From the NCBI GenBank assembly GCA_964344725.1, contig CAYFOI010000003.1, positions 11,885 to 75,884 on the forward strand: a DNA stretch of 64,000 nt. Reading direction: 5' to 3'. The position numbers and the translations under genes were made by a program. How positions within the stretch are numbered: the first letter of the stretch is position 1; each line of letters opens with the position of its first letter. This document shows positions 8,963 to 17,065 of the stretch, piece after piece. The DNA comes from CG2-30-44-17 sp964344725. Lineage in GTDB: Bacteria > Patescibacteriota > Gracilibacteria > UBA1369 > UBA12470. Below the pieces are notes generated by a model that saw nothing but the letters and a program-made list of their open reading frames with translations, was not told the DNA's origin and did no database searches.

Positions 8963-9038
8963 GCGCCCGTAGTTCAGTGGATAGAACGCCAGATTGCGGA
9001 TCTGGAAGTCGTAGGTTCAAATCCTGCCGGGCGCGCCA
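8963..9038 (+). tRNA. tRNA-Arg, anticodon GCG
   Basis: 76 bases including an encoded CCA. Acceptor GCGCCCG/CGGGCGC, D stem GTTC/GAAC, anticodon stem CCAGA/TCTGG with loop TTGCGGA (anticodon GCG at 8996-8998), T stem GTAGG/CCTGC with loop TTCAAAT, discriminator G. A20-type D loop (GGATA) and the acceptor stem fit arginine. GCG reads CGC/CGU directly; most bacteria instead use an ACG anticodon edited to inosine. Confidence 0.95.
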
Positions 9039-9040
9039 GA

Positions 9041-9151
9041 GATGTTTGTTATTGTCTCGCTTATGGTTTCCTTTCTGTAATTTGGACTCCAGTTTCACCG
9101 AAGCCCAAATTACAGAAGCGTGCAAATATAAGCTCAACAATAACAAAAATC
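9041..9151 (+). repeat. family A structured element, copy 1
   Basis: Long stem-loop. Outer arms 9041-9064 and 9128-9151 (GATGTTTGTTATTG... against ...CAATAACAAAAATC). Inner stem TTCTGTAATTTGG/CCAAATTACAGAA, perfect over 13 bp. Conserved asymmetric loop GGTTTCC opposite GCGTGCAAAT, and terminal loop TCCAGTTTCACCG. Starts 3 bases after the tRNA CCA. Confidence 0.8.
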
Positions 9152-9160
9152 TTATCTATG

Positions 9161-9234
9161 GCAGTGTCTCGCATTATCTGGCGAGACGTTTCCAAGCTCG
9201 CTCTAAACATTCAAAAAATCTTTTGAAGCACTGC
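9161..9234 (+). repeat. family B stem-loop, short-armed copy
   Basis: Outer arms GCAGTG/CACTGC, inner perfect hairpin GTCTCGC/GCGAGAC (9166-9187). The right-half motif GTTTCCAAGCTCGCTCTAA matches GTTTCTAAGATCGCTCTAA after pyrE at 17 of 19 bases. The rest of the gap to 9300 is A/T-rich without recognisable content. Confidence 0.6.
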
Positions 9235-9300
9235 TGATGTTTTGTCGCAACTTTTTCTCTTTAATGGGTTATTGTATCTCAGTAAATAATATCAAACTTC

Positions 9301-9486
9301 ATGAAGATTCTTAAACCTGTAGCTACGATTGGCTTGTCGACGATGTTTGCATTGGGGCTTTCGCATGCTTGTCGTTCTGATGATGTTGTTAGCCAGCCTA
9401 TTCCTGAACAGACTCAGCAGCGTAGTAACTTGCAGATGTTTTTGGATTTTTTGGATGAATATAATGATTCGGATTCCGAGCAGTAA
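9301..9486 (+). CDS. small secreted peptide, possible lipoprotein
   Basis: 61 residues: basic start (MKILK), a hydrophobic stretch to about residue 22, then LSHAC, which could be a weak lipobox, followed by a polar acidic tail (NLQMFLDFLDEYNDSDSEQ). No family recognised. Stands alone between the tRNA region and uvrB. Its sense strand has the same composition as neighbouring genes. If the Cys is lipidated the mature part is only about 38 residues. Confidence 0.55.
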   Translation: MKILKPVATIGLSTMFALGLSHACRSDDVVSQPIPEQTQQRSNLQMFLDFLDEYNDSDSEQ

Positions 9487-9487
9487 C

Positions 9488-9516
9488 TTCCAAAATTACT
9501 CCTGATGTGGTAAAAT
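9488..9516 (+). promoter_or_regulatory. candidate promoter upstream of the uvrB remnant
   Basis: TTCCAA (9488-9493), 17-base spacer, TAAAAT (9511-9516). It precedes the partial uvrB copy at 9538, so a transcript would run through the stem-loop into uvrB. Confidence 0.45.
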
Positions 9517-9537
9517 TTCCCGGCTAATCTTTTTTTG

Positions 9538-9573
9538 ATGAAGGACCAGAAATTCAAACTTGTATCAGCTTTT
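9538..9573 (+). other. second copy of the uvrB 5' end (gene remnant)
   Basis: Begins ATGAAGGACCAG, then 24 bases (9550-9573) that match uvrB 9709-9732 at 22 positions, reading KFKLVSAF against KFKLVSDF. The remnant's SAF resembles UvrB proteins of other bacteria. It runs straight into the left arm of a family A stem-loop. Confidence 0.75.
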
Positions 9574-9670
9574 ATGAAATATTGCTCAAATGGTTTCCTT
9601 TCTGTTATTTGTAGCCCAATTACATCGGATTACAAATAACAGAAGCGTGCAAATATTTTCGCAATATTCC
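9574..9670 (+). repeat. family A structured element, copy 2
   Basis: Outer arms GAAATATTGC/GCAATATTCC, inner stem TTCTGTTATTTGTA against TACAAATAACAGAA, conserved internal loop GGTTTCC opposite GCGTGCAAAT, terminal loop CCCAATTACATCGGA. Lies between the uvrB remnant and uvrB. Confidence 0.8.
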
Positions 9671-9702
9671 TAAAATCTTTATGGATTAATAATTGTTAGC
9701 TT

Positions 9703-11682
9703 ATGTCTAAATTCAAACTTGTTTCAGATTTTCAACCAATGGGAGACCAGCCGACTGCGATTGCACAGCTCGTCAAAGGTCTTGAGGCGAATAAGAGGTT
9801 TCAGACGCTTCTTGGTGCGACGGGGACGGGTAAGACTTATGTGATGGCGCAGATTGTTGAGCAGCTGCAGCGGCCTACTATTGTTTTGGCGCATAATAAG
9901 ACGCTGGCGGCGCAGCTTTTTTCGGAGTTTAAGAGTTTTTTTCCGGATAACGCGATTTCGTATTTTGTATCTTATTATGATTATTATCAGCCGGAAGCTT
10001 ATATTGCGCATACGGATACCTATATCGAGAAAGATGCGCAGATTAATGAGGAGATTGAGAAGTATCGGCATAAGGCAACGATGAATCTTTTGACGAGGCC
10101 GGATACGCTTATTGTTTCTTCGGTTTCTTGTATTTATGGTCTTGGGAATCCGGGTGATTATGAGGATCTTAAGATTACTTTAAAAGTAGGGGAGACTCGG
10201 CAGAGAGACAAGTTGCTTCGTCATTTGACGGATTTGCAGTATACGAGGTCGAATATTGAGTTTAAGAACGGGATGTTTCATGTGCTTGGGGATGTCGTGG
10301 AGATTTTTCCTCCAGGTATGGATAGCGTTTATCGTATTGATTTCTTTGGAGATGAAATTGAAGCGATTCAAGAGGTTGAGCACTTCACTGGAGAGCTTAT
10401 TGAGGAGCTCTCTGAGGTTACGATTTTCCCGGCCAAGCATGATGTGACTACTGAAGAGAAGATTAAGCATGCTGTTGAATTAATTCGTCCTGATCTTGAA
10501 GCTCGTGTAAAGCAGCTTACTGATATTGGGAAGGGTCTTGAGGCGCAGAGGCTTCGGACGAGAACGGAGTATGATATTGAGATTTTGCTGGAAACTGGTT
10601 ATTGCACAGGTATTGAAAACTATGTTCGTTATCTTAATTTGCGTGAGCCGGGTGAGCAGCCTGCTACACTTTTGGACTACTTCCCGGATGATTTTCTTAT
10701 GATTATTGACGAGTCGCATATGACTGTGCCGCAGATTGGCGCGATGCATAATGGGAATCTTTCACGCAAGAAAAATCTTGTTGAGCATGGGTTCCGTTTG
10801 CCTTCGGCTTATGACAATCGTCCGCTTAAGTTTGAGGAGTTTGAGGATCATGTTAAGAGGTGTGTTTTTGTTTCTGCTACTCCTGGGAAATATGAAATGG
10901 CACATACTAAAAAAGCGGATATCGCGGAGCAAATTATTCGTCCGACAGGGCTGCTTGATCCGCAGGTTGAGGTTCGCTCCTCAGAAGGGCAGATGAAAGA
11001 TTTGCGTAAGGAGATTGATAAAGTGCTTGAGCGCAATGAGAGGGTTTTGGTGACGACTTTGACTAAGAAAATGGCTGAGGCTCTGACGAAATTCTTGGCT
11101 GAGCAAGGACTGAGCGTGAGGTATTTGCATTCGGATATTGATACGATGGAGCGTATTGAGATTTTGCGTGATTTACGGCTTGGAAGGTTCGATATTTTGG
11201 TTGGAATTAACCTTCTGCGCGAGGGGCTTGATCTGCCAGAGGTGTCCTTGATTGGAATTCTGGATGCGGATAAGCAAGGGTTCTTAAGGTCTGAGAGTGC
11301 ACTTATTCAAACCATTGGTCGTGCGGCTCGTAATGTGAATGGGAAGGTGATTATGTATGCTGACAATATGACTCCTGCTATGGAGGCGGCGATAGGAGAG
11401 ACTGAGCGTCGTCGTGCTAAACAAGAGGCTTATAACAAGGAGCATGGTATTACGCCGCAGACGATTATTAAGAAGATTCACGATATGGAAGAGATGAAGA
11501 AAGAGGAAGCTAAGAAGCAAGTTAAGCATTACGATGGCAAGAAAGTTCCTCGTGAGGAACGCGAGCGTCTCATTGAAGGTATGGAGGCCGAGATGGATAT
11601 CGCAGCTCAAAATATGGAGTTTGAAAAAGCTGCTGAGATTCGAGATGAGATTGAGAGGCTGCAATCTGAGTGGAATATGTAG
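9703..11682 (+). CDS. uvrB: excinuclease ABC subunit B
   Basis: DNA-loading helicase-like subunit of UvrABC nucleotide excision repair. 659 residues, full length. Motifs: GDQPTAI near the start, Walker A LLGATGTGKT (about 36-45), the damage-probing beta-hairpin SYYDYYQPEAYI (about 90-101), MIIDESHMTVPQ (about 331-342), helicase motifs with QTIGRAARN (about 540), and a C-terminal UVR motif MEFEKAAEIRDEIERL (about 637-652) that contacts UvrA/UvrC. uvrA and uvrC are not in the window. Its 5' end is partly duplicated upstream. No Shine-Dalgarno. Confidence 0.97.
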   Translation: MSKFKLVSDFQPMGDQPTAIAQLVKGLEANKRFQTLLGATGTGKTYVMAQIVEQLQRPTIVLAHNKTLAAQLFSEFKSFFPDNAISYFVSYYDYYQPEAYIAHTDTYIEKDAQINEEIEKYRHKATMNLLTRPDTLIVSSVSCIYGLGNPGDYEDLKITLKVGETRQRDKLLRHLTDLQYTRSNIEFKNGMFHVLGDVVEIFPPGMDSVYRIDFFGDEIEAIQEVEHFTGELIEELSEVTIFPAKHDVTTEEKIKHAVELIRPDLEARVKQLTDIGKGLEAQRLRTRTEYDIEILLETGYCTGIENYVRYLNLREPGEQPATLLDYFPDDFLMIIDESHMTVPQIGAMHNGNLSRKKNLVEHGFRLPSAYDNRPLKFEEFEDHVKRCVFVSATPGKYEMAHTKKADIAEQIIRPTGLLDPQVEVRSSEGQMKDLRKEIDKVLERNERVLVTTLTKKMAEALTKFLAEQGLSVRYLHSDIDTMERIEILRDLRLGRFDILVGINLLREGLDLPEVSLIGILDADKQGFLRSESALIQTIGRAARNVNGKVIMYADNMTPAMEAAIGETERRRAKQEAYNKEHGITPQTIIKKIHDMEEMKKEEAKKQVKHYDGKKVPREERERLIEGMEAEMDIAAQNMEFEKAAEIRDEIERLQSEWNM

Positions 11683-11793
11683 GATTTTTGTTTATCTTGC
11701 TCAAATGGTTTCGTTTCTGTTATTACGAACCCAATTTCATCGAGCTCGTAATAACAGAAGCCTGCAAATATTTTCGCAAGACAAACAAAAATC
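11683..11793 (+). repeat. family A structured element, copy 3
   Basis: Begins directly after the uvrB TAG. Outer arms GATTTTTGTTTATCTTGC and GCAAGACAAACAAAAATC (17 of 18 pairs), inner stem TTCTGTTATTACGA/TCGTAATAACAGAA, conserved loop GGTTTCG opposite GCCTGCAAAT, terminal loop CCCAATTTCATCGAG. Relative to copies 1 and 2 one C-G pair is G-C. A partial right end (CAATAACAAAAATCTTTT) recurs at 11823-11840. Confidence 0.8.
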
Positions 11794-11880
11794 TAATGAG
11801 GGTGCTGCTGATGCTCTCTCGACAATAACAAAAATCTTTTGAGGAGTGGTTTGTTTTGGTGGCATTTGTTGTTGATATAA

Positions 11881-11890
11881 GGGGGGGGGG
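11881..11890 (+). repeat. poly-G tract, 10 bases
   Basis: Ten G residues in the gap after uvrB, about 40 bases before the TTGCTA box of the next gene's candidate promoter. Tracts of this length can vary by slippage. Confidence 0.7.
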
Positions 11891-11930
11891 TGTTTTGCAG
11901 GTTGGCGTATGTGTTCGTTCCGCGAGGTCG

Positions 11931-11958
11931 TTGCTAACAAGGCTTTTTGTTGTATAAT
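11931..11958 (+). promoter_or_regulatory. candidate promoter of the 381-residue protein
   Basis: TTGCTA (11931-11936), 16-base spacer, TATAAT (11953-11958), 29 bases before the ATG. Confidence 0.6.
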
Positions 11959-11987
11959 TTTAGCTTAAATTTCAAATAATTTTTGTT

Positions 11988-13133
11988 ATGGAGTTAATTC
12001 ACCCAAAAGACTTGGATCTTTCGCCACAGGGCGTAGCGAGATGTGTAGATTTATGGGAAGGTCTTGATTTTGATGATCCAGCTTCGGTTGAGGAGATGAA
12101 TCGGTTTTTTACCTCTGATGTATTCCAAGCTCGTGACGAGTCTTCTGGTGAGCTAACTCGTCCTACTGAGGTTGTAGAGGGAAGTTTTGTAGCTTTTTTG
12201 AGGAATGTTCGGAGTATTGCTGACAGTGGAAGAAGACATGATACGATGCGGGCTTTTATAGGTCTGCGTGATGATATTGTGAATGGTCGTCCTTTGACTC
12301 AAGAGGATCTTGCATTGTGTAGGAAGTTTGGACTTAAAAACTTGGCGGGTGCGAATTTGAGTGGTATGCATGTTCCGCATAGCCTTGAAGCGGATTTGGG
12401 TAATGCTGATGCGAGGGATTTAAGTGTTGATGGTAATCTTAGTATGCCGCGTGTTCGAAATGCGTTAAGGTTAAGGGTTATGGGTAATCTTATGGTTGAT
12501 CAAGCGAGGAATGTTGCAGCAAAAGAAGTCGGTGGTGATGTCGATCTTGAGAAGGTTGATCTTAGGGTTCAGCTTGGCAAAGTTGTTGGTGGTGTTCATG
12601 TTGGAGATGTTGATACTATTACTATGGCTGAAGTTAGTGGTGATGTAGTACTTGGAAAAATTCATAACAATGCAACTATTGAACAAGTTGCCGGTAGTGT
12701 TAGAGCTCGAGAAATTGAGAATGTTCTGACAATAGAAGAATCTACTGGTTCTATTGTTAAAATTATTTGTGCTAGTATTGTTCGAGTTTTTAAATCTCGG
12801 CAAGTTGAGATTGATCATGCTCAATCTAATGTTGATATTTCGGATACTGCTATTGCTACAGTTAACAAAGCTGATGCGAGTGTTGTAATGCATGATGTTT
12901 CAAATGTTAGGGTTGATAGGGCCAGGGATGTTTATATCTCTGGGGTTTCTGCTACTTGTTTTATCGATGAAGTAGAACACAATGTTTCTATTTACGAGGC
13001 GAATCCTGGGGCGTCTATTGGTATTACAAAAGCTGGTGGTGAAACGAGTATCAATCGTTTGCCAGACTGGTTGTATAAACGTATGCCATATTTAGTGTTA
13101 GAGATTTGGAGTCGGGTTAGTAGGATTTATTAA
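11988..13133 (+). CDS. hypothetical protein with a predicted beta-solenoid
   Basis: 381 residues, no signal peptide, family not recognised. Residues 1-110 are helical and acidic. From about 115 the protein runs in short repeats of valine/isoleucine-rich strands with a turn (LSVDGNLSM, LRVMGNLMV, VGGDVDLEKV, VSGDVVLGKI, VAGSVRAREI), the pattern of a right-handed parallel beta-solenoid such as bactofilin-like or pentapeptide-like proteins. The C-terminus (LPDWLYKRMPYLVLEIWSRV) is amphipathic and may bind membrane. A cytoskeletal or scaffold role would be speculation. Own promoter; stands alone. Confidence 0.75.
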   Translation: MELIHPKDLDLSPQGVARCVDLWEGLDFDDPASVEEMNRFFTSDVFQARDESSGELTRPTEVVEGSFVAFLRNVRSIADSGRRHDTMRAFIGLRDDIVNGRPLTQEDLALCRKFGLKNLAGANLSGMHVPHSLEADLGNADARDLSVDGNLSMPRVRNALRLRVMGNLMVDQARNVAAKEVGGDVDLEKVDLRVQLGKVVGGVHVGDVDTITMAEVSGDVVLGKIHNNATIEQVAGSVRAREIENVLTIEESTGSIVKIICASIVRVFKSRQVEIDHAQSNVDISDTAIATVNKADASVVMHDVSNVRVDRARDVYISGVSATCFIDEVEHNVSIYEANPGASIGITKAGGETSINRLPDWLYKRMPYLVLEIWSRVSRIY

Positions 13134-13150
13134 ACTTAAGCTAAAGCTTT

Positions 13151-13178
13151 TTGTATAGATCTTAGCTCGTGCTATAAA
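13151..13178 (+). promoter_or_regulatory. candidate promoter
   Basis: TTGTAT (13151-13156), 16-base spacer, TATAAA (13173-13178), 27 bases before the ATG at 13206. Confidence 0.55.
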
Positions 13179-13205
13179 TAGGGCAGGTTCTTAAAATACA
13201 AAAAC

Positions 13206-14357
13206 ATGAAACCAAAAATCTTCACTGTTGTTATCGGCATAGCTGTTTTAGGCGCTGGGTCTTTTTATTTTTTGTCTGGGGAAGACGCTTTGGAGCAGGA
13301 ACAGGAGTCTGTTATTGATTCGGGTTTTGAGGTTGAATTTGTTGAGACGGTCAATGTTATTCCGGATGATGATTATAGTTTTGGGGCTTTTTGTAGGGTG
13401 AATTATGTTGAGGCGACCGATAGTTTTGTTGTGACTTTTGGGGGGTCGAATCAGGGGCATCCTGATGATACGACTGATGATGCTGATGCTGATGATGTTG
13501 ATGAGGGGAATGCTGGTGGTTTAGAAGGGGCTGGGGGTTATGCCTACAAGGTTTATTCTACTGATTTTGAATATACTGGTGAGAATGGAATATACATTTA
13601 TGGCGGGGGGGATGCTGCGAATGTGATGGTAGATGATGTTTATTATCATTTGACTGGGCATCCTGATGGGTGGCGAGTTGGAGCTTATGATGCTGTGACT
13701 TGGGAAGAGCTTGATATGGTTTATATTGAGCTTGATGAGAATGAGCAGCCGAATGATCAAATGTTAGTTTATGTTAATGGTCAGTTCTTTTTGAGCAGCA
13801 TGCTTTCTTCCGAGATACAGCCTGAGACTGATCCAGAGGTTGGTTATAAGACTCATCATCATGTTCTTAATTCTGAGCTTGAGCTTGTTGATGAATTTGT
13901 GCTTGGGGATGTGCCTCATATTAATGGATCTTCTCTAGTTTTGGTTGATGGTGTGTATAATTTCGTGACTTCTACGGCTTATTTTGGAGATTTGATTGTT
14001 ATGCAGTATGACGAGGATTGGAATTTTTTGGATAGCAAGATCCTTTATGAAAATGCTCAATGGGCGCAAGGTACTGTTTATGATGAAGAGCGGGAGCTTT
14101 TTTATGTTGCTTATTTGGAAAATGTTCAAGGTGAACGAGGCCGAGAAAGTAATACCAAGCTGGGGGTTTTTGATAAGAATTGGGAGACTGTTGAGATTGT
14201 TGACGTGACGGATCTTCCTGGTGAAGAGGACTTGATGGCGGGAAGGCCTTCTGTAATGCAGCATGGAGATAAAATCTATGTTTCTTACGATGTTTCTCAT
14301 TTTGAGGGGCTTGATTGGGCTTGCGTTGTGGATGTTTTCGAAATAGCATTTCCTTGA
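13206..14357 (+). CDS. membrane-anchored extracellular protein, beta-propeller-like
   Basis: 383 residues. An N-terminal hydrophobic segment (about 5-25, IFTVVIGIAVLGAGSFYFL) is an uncleaved anchor or signal peptide. The rest is beta-rich, with blades resembling a propeller (DSFVVTFGG, NGIYIYGGGD, VDGVYNFVTS, EELFYVAYL, GDKIYVSYD). An acidic DDTTDDADADDVDEG stretch (about 90-104) comes from a GAT-rich microsatellite and could bind divalent cations. No enzyme motif recognised. Ends in TGA. Preceded by a candidate promoter, so probably monocistronic. Confidence 0.75.
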   Translation: MKPKIFTVVIGIAVLGAGSFYFLSGEDALEQEQESVIDSGFEVEFVETVNVIPDDDYSFGAFCRVNYVEATDSFVVTFGGSNQGHPDDTTDDADADDVDEGNAGGLEGAGGYAYKVYSTDFEYTGENGIYIYGGGDAANVMVDDVYYHLTGHPDGWRVGAYDAVTWEELDMVYIELDENEQPNDQMLVYVNGQFFLSSMLSSEIQPETDPEVGYKTHHHVLNSELELVDEFVLGDVPHINGSSLVLVDGVYNFVTSTAYFGDLIVMQYDEDWNFLDSKILYENAQWAQGTVYDEERELFYVAYLENVQGERGRESNTKLGVFDKNWETVEIVDVTDLPGEEDLMAGRPSVMQHGDKIYVSYDVSHFEGLDWACVVDVFEIAFP

Positions 14358-14408
14358 TTTAAAAGCCATTTTTCGGTACTATTGCTTCCTTTTATTTAAG
14401 GTGCGTTT

Positions 14409-15200
14409 ATGGCTTCTTCGCCGATTGATAGAATTGAAGTGCAGCTTAAGGATGCTTCTGGAGTTGAAACTCTGGTGTCTGCTGATGGTCAGGATTTTGA
14501 TAGACAGCTTTTTGCGGCACGTGTTGAGCTTGCGATGCAGGATCCAGGTTTGTGGGTTTATCAAGAAGCTTTGTTTGATAACAGCCATACTTTAACTTCT
14601 CAAACGCCGTATGAGCTTGATCCAGATTTTGTGGAATTGATACGTAGATATCCTCAAGGAGTAAGAAGTGTTCGTATTGATATGGGGGCTTTTAGGAAGG
14701 TTGAAGTTGAACTGCCTTTTGATGAGGATATTTTTGATAGAATTCAGACTTATTTACTTGGGTTGGAAGTTCCGGGATATAAGCTTGCTGAGGTATATTT
14801 TTATCAAGATCCTCTTGATGAAGATAATTATGCTGGAGTTGTTGGGAGGAGTGACAGTCCTGTTAGTATTGCGAGGATTAGGAAGAGGTTTCGAGATCTA
14901 CAATTTGTCGAAGATGATCCTGTTCAATTGAGTTTTACGTTGATTGCTGACAGGGTTGATCCACTGTATATGTATAATTCGGGGCCGACTTTTTTGGCAG
15001 GTATTGACGATGAAATATCACCTTCTTTAGAGTGTTTGCAGTCAATTGATCCTAATGGAGAGGTTCCTGAGCGTTTTAATGTTTCGGTTAAGCTTGTTGA
15101 TAGAGATGAGCCTCTGATTTTACCTGTGATTGCAAGGAACCTTACAGAGTTTGCTGCGTTTGTTTGCGGGGAATGGGATAGGTGTTCGACTTATGAATAG
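14409..15200 (+). CDS. hypothetical protein
   Basis: 263 residues, no signal peptide or membrane segment; family not recognised. Mixed alpha/beta with many Asp/Glu residues; it includes RRYPQGVRSVRIDMGAFRK (about 77-95) and a C-terminal CGEWDRCSTYE with two Cys. The start at 14409 has AAGGTG nine bases upstream, a possible weak ribosome site. It follows the propeller-like gene by 51 bases and may be co-transcribed. It is convergent with the DUF2207 gene across a hairpin-rich gap. Confidence 0.65.
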   Translation: MASSPIDRIEVQLKDASGVETLVSADGQDFDRQLFAARVELAMQDPGLWVYQEALFDNSHTLTSQTPYELDPDFVELIRRYPQGVRSVRIDMGAFRKVEVELPFDEDIFDRIQTYLLGLEVPGYKLAEVYFYQDPLDEDNYAGVVGRSDSPVSIARIRKRFRDLQFVEDDPVQLSFTLIADRVDPLYMYNSGPTFLAGIDDEISPSLECLQSIDPNGEVPERFNVSVKLVDRDEPLILPVIARNLTEFAAFVCGEWDRCSTYE

Positions 15201-15216
15201 GTTTTTCTACCAACTT

Positions 15217-15337
15217 GCGATAGGGAAATCCTCACCTCATTAGAAAATTTGACTTCTGGCATACGCCAGATTTGTCAGATTTCCTACTCGGTGTCCTCCG
15301 CTCTCGGAGCACTCGACGGAGCTCGTACTCCTATCGC
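15217..15337. repeat. multi-hairpin palindromic region
   Basis: Outer arms GCGATAGG (15217-15224) and CCTATCGC (15330-15337); nested GGAAATC/GATTTCC (15224-15230, 15278-15284); inner hairpins TTCTGGCATACGCCAGA and CTCCGCTCTCGGAG. Lies between convergent genes and may serve both 3' ends. Confidence 0.6.
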
Positions 15338-15355
15338 TTCGGAACGGATTTCTCG

Positions 15356-17065
15356 CTACCACGCACCACCACCGCCGCCGCCACCACCGCCGCCGACTGA
15401 GCCTCCTGAAAATCCGCTACCTCCTCCGCCTGGGCTTGAGCTCATTGTGCTACTAATTGAAGACGAGGCGTTTTCAATGCTACTTATGAGATGTGTCATT
15501 GAGAATGCGGTTCCGGTGTCCCATGATGTAGATGAGTACCAGTCTGGAGGAGTTTTATATATGTCTTCGAACTGTTTTGCCCAGTGGTTTGTTTGTTTGA
15601 AAATCATTGCGTACGGGAGGAGCTTTTCGAAATGCTTTCTCTTTTCATGGAATTTGATGCGGTCTTTTTCTGCGGTTTCGATATACATGCGGAGACCTAG
15701 AATTTTTTCGTATAGCTTTTGTCCGTACTGTGTCTTTTTTGGCATATAATATCCGAAAACGATAGTCAAAATGCCCGATACTAGTACTGACATGCCTAAG
15801 GTGAAGCCCCATGTGATATCGGCTAAGATTGTTAGCATTGCTACTCCTATGACAGATGAGCATGATCCTGTGACAGTGTGGGTTGTTTTTGCTTTGTCGG
15901 GTCTTTTTTCGAATAGTTTTTGCTCCATTGCGGAGTCTGACATTTGTTCGAGAAGCTTTGGGATGTGTTTGTAGAATTTGTTTTTTAGGTCGGATAGTTC
16001 TTTGGTTTTTCTTTGGCCGAAAATCTTTTCCAAGAGGTCTTGTTCGAATTTTTTTAAGCTGTTTTCGTCAGATTTGTTGAGTCTGTGGAATTTGTAGTCT
16101 TTGGATTTGAAAAATGCGAGCTTTTGTTTTTCTATTTCCTCTATTTTTATAAATCCTCTGATTGCTAAGTCGATGATTATTGCCGATATGTCGCGTATAT
16201 CCGCTTTTTCATCTATGAGGATCGCGGCTTCTATTGGTGATATTTGTTGAGGTGGTTTATATTCCGGGACTACTGTGTGAACTTTTTTGTCACGTCCGTG
16301 ATTTTTCCATTTTATAAAAAGAATTGTGAAGACTATTGGTACGATTATTGCTGGCCAATGGTCTTGAATGATCCATATAATGTCTGATGGGGGGGTGGTA
16401 TGTCCTAGTGGGAAGCTTACTGCGATTGTGAAGCCTTCGTATGGGCTTAACGAACCGGTTGTTTGGAAATCTACTTGGTTAGTATTTGTTTGGTTGAATG
16501 TGCAGTCTTGGTTTGTGCTCCCTGTGCTTCCTGCATAGCATATTGCTCCTATTTCATCTTCTATTGTGAGTGAATCAGGCAAAGTTACTGTTGCTGTGGC
16601 GTTTAGGATATTGGCTTCCCAAGCTGTGCCGATTGCGTTCCAGTAGACCTCGTTGTGGTCTTCGAAATACAAGAGGCCGTTAGCTACCTCGTAGGTTATA
16701 ATATAAGTTTCTGGTGCTTGAATTAGGATGTCTGCGTTACCGATTTGGTATTGTATCTCGTCTGTGGTTGTTGATTTGTAATAGTTGTGTGCGTTTCCGT
16801 CTTCATCTGTTATTGAGACGAGGCTTAGTCGAAGTTTTTCACGGTGTCCGTCTTCTTTTTCTATGTATTTTGGTATTACTCGGTAAATGCCGTGATGAGG
16901 TTCTTCAGAGAAATTTGCTGTTATAGTCTCTGTTATGAGTAAAGTGCTGTCTTCTTGAACTTGAATGGTGGTGTCATATGAGTCGATCCACCAGCTTGCT
17001 GCCGCAATGTGGGCAGAGAGTAGAAAGTAGACTGTAAACTGTAGAATTGTTAGGAGTTTTTTCAT
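15356..17065 (-). CDS. DUF2207-family membrane protein with Gly-rich tail
   Basis: About 569 residues. Order: signal peptide (to about 24, ending HIAAAS), an extracellular DUF2207-type beta domain (about 25-235, beginning WWIDSYDTTIQVQEDSTLLITETI), a membrane helix (about 240-260), a cytoplasmic helical region, two further helices (about 405-450), a charged region, and a tail of Ser and Gly ending GGGGGGGAW. That architecture fits DUF2207 predicted membrane proteins, function unknown. The ATG at 17063-17065 overlaps the TGA of the upstream gene (ATGA), implying translational coupling, so it is preferred to an ATG at 17077. Confidence 0.85.
   Translation of the reverse strand: MKKLLTILQFTVYFLLSAHIAAASWWIDSYDTTIQVQEDSTLLITETITANFSEEPHHGIYRVIPKYIEKEDGHREKLRLSLVSITDEDGNAHNYYKSTTTDEIQYQIGNADILIQAPETYIITYEVANGLLYFEDHNEVYWNAIGTAWEANILNATATVTLPDSLTIEDEIGAICYAGSTGSTNQDCTFNQTNTNQVDFQTTGSLSPYEGFTIAVSFPLGHTTPPSDIIWIIQDHWPAIIVPIVFTILFIKWKNHGRDKKVHTVVPEYKPPQQISPIEAAILIDEKADIRDISAIIIDLAIRGFIKIEEIEKQKLAFFKSKDYKFHRLNKSDENSLKKFEQDLLEKIFGQRKTKELSDLKNKFYKHIPKLLEQMSDSAMEQKLFEKRPDKAKTTHTVTGSCSSVIGVAMLTILADITWGFTLGMSVLVSGILTIVFGYYMPKKTQYGQKLYEKILGLRMYIETAEKDRIKFHEKRKHFEKLLPYAMIFKQTNHWAKQFEDIYKTPPDWYSSTSWDTGTAFSMTHLISSIENASSSISSTMSSSPGGGGSGFSGGSVGGGGGGGGGGAW

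Noticed and set aside
8865..9146. 93-codon minus-strand frame reading ...ARQDLNLRLPDPQSG...
   Set aside because: It is the antisense of the tRNA-Arg; this peptide is a well-known artefact of tRNA regions.
15249..15749. Plus-strand frame with a poly-Pro stretch
   Set aside because: Antisense of the Gly-rich tail and C-terminal region of the DUF2207 gene.
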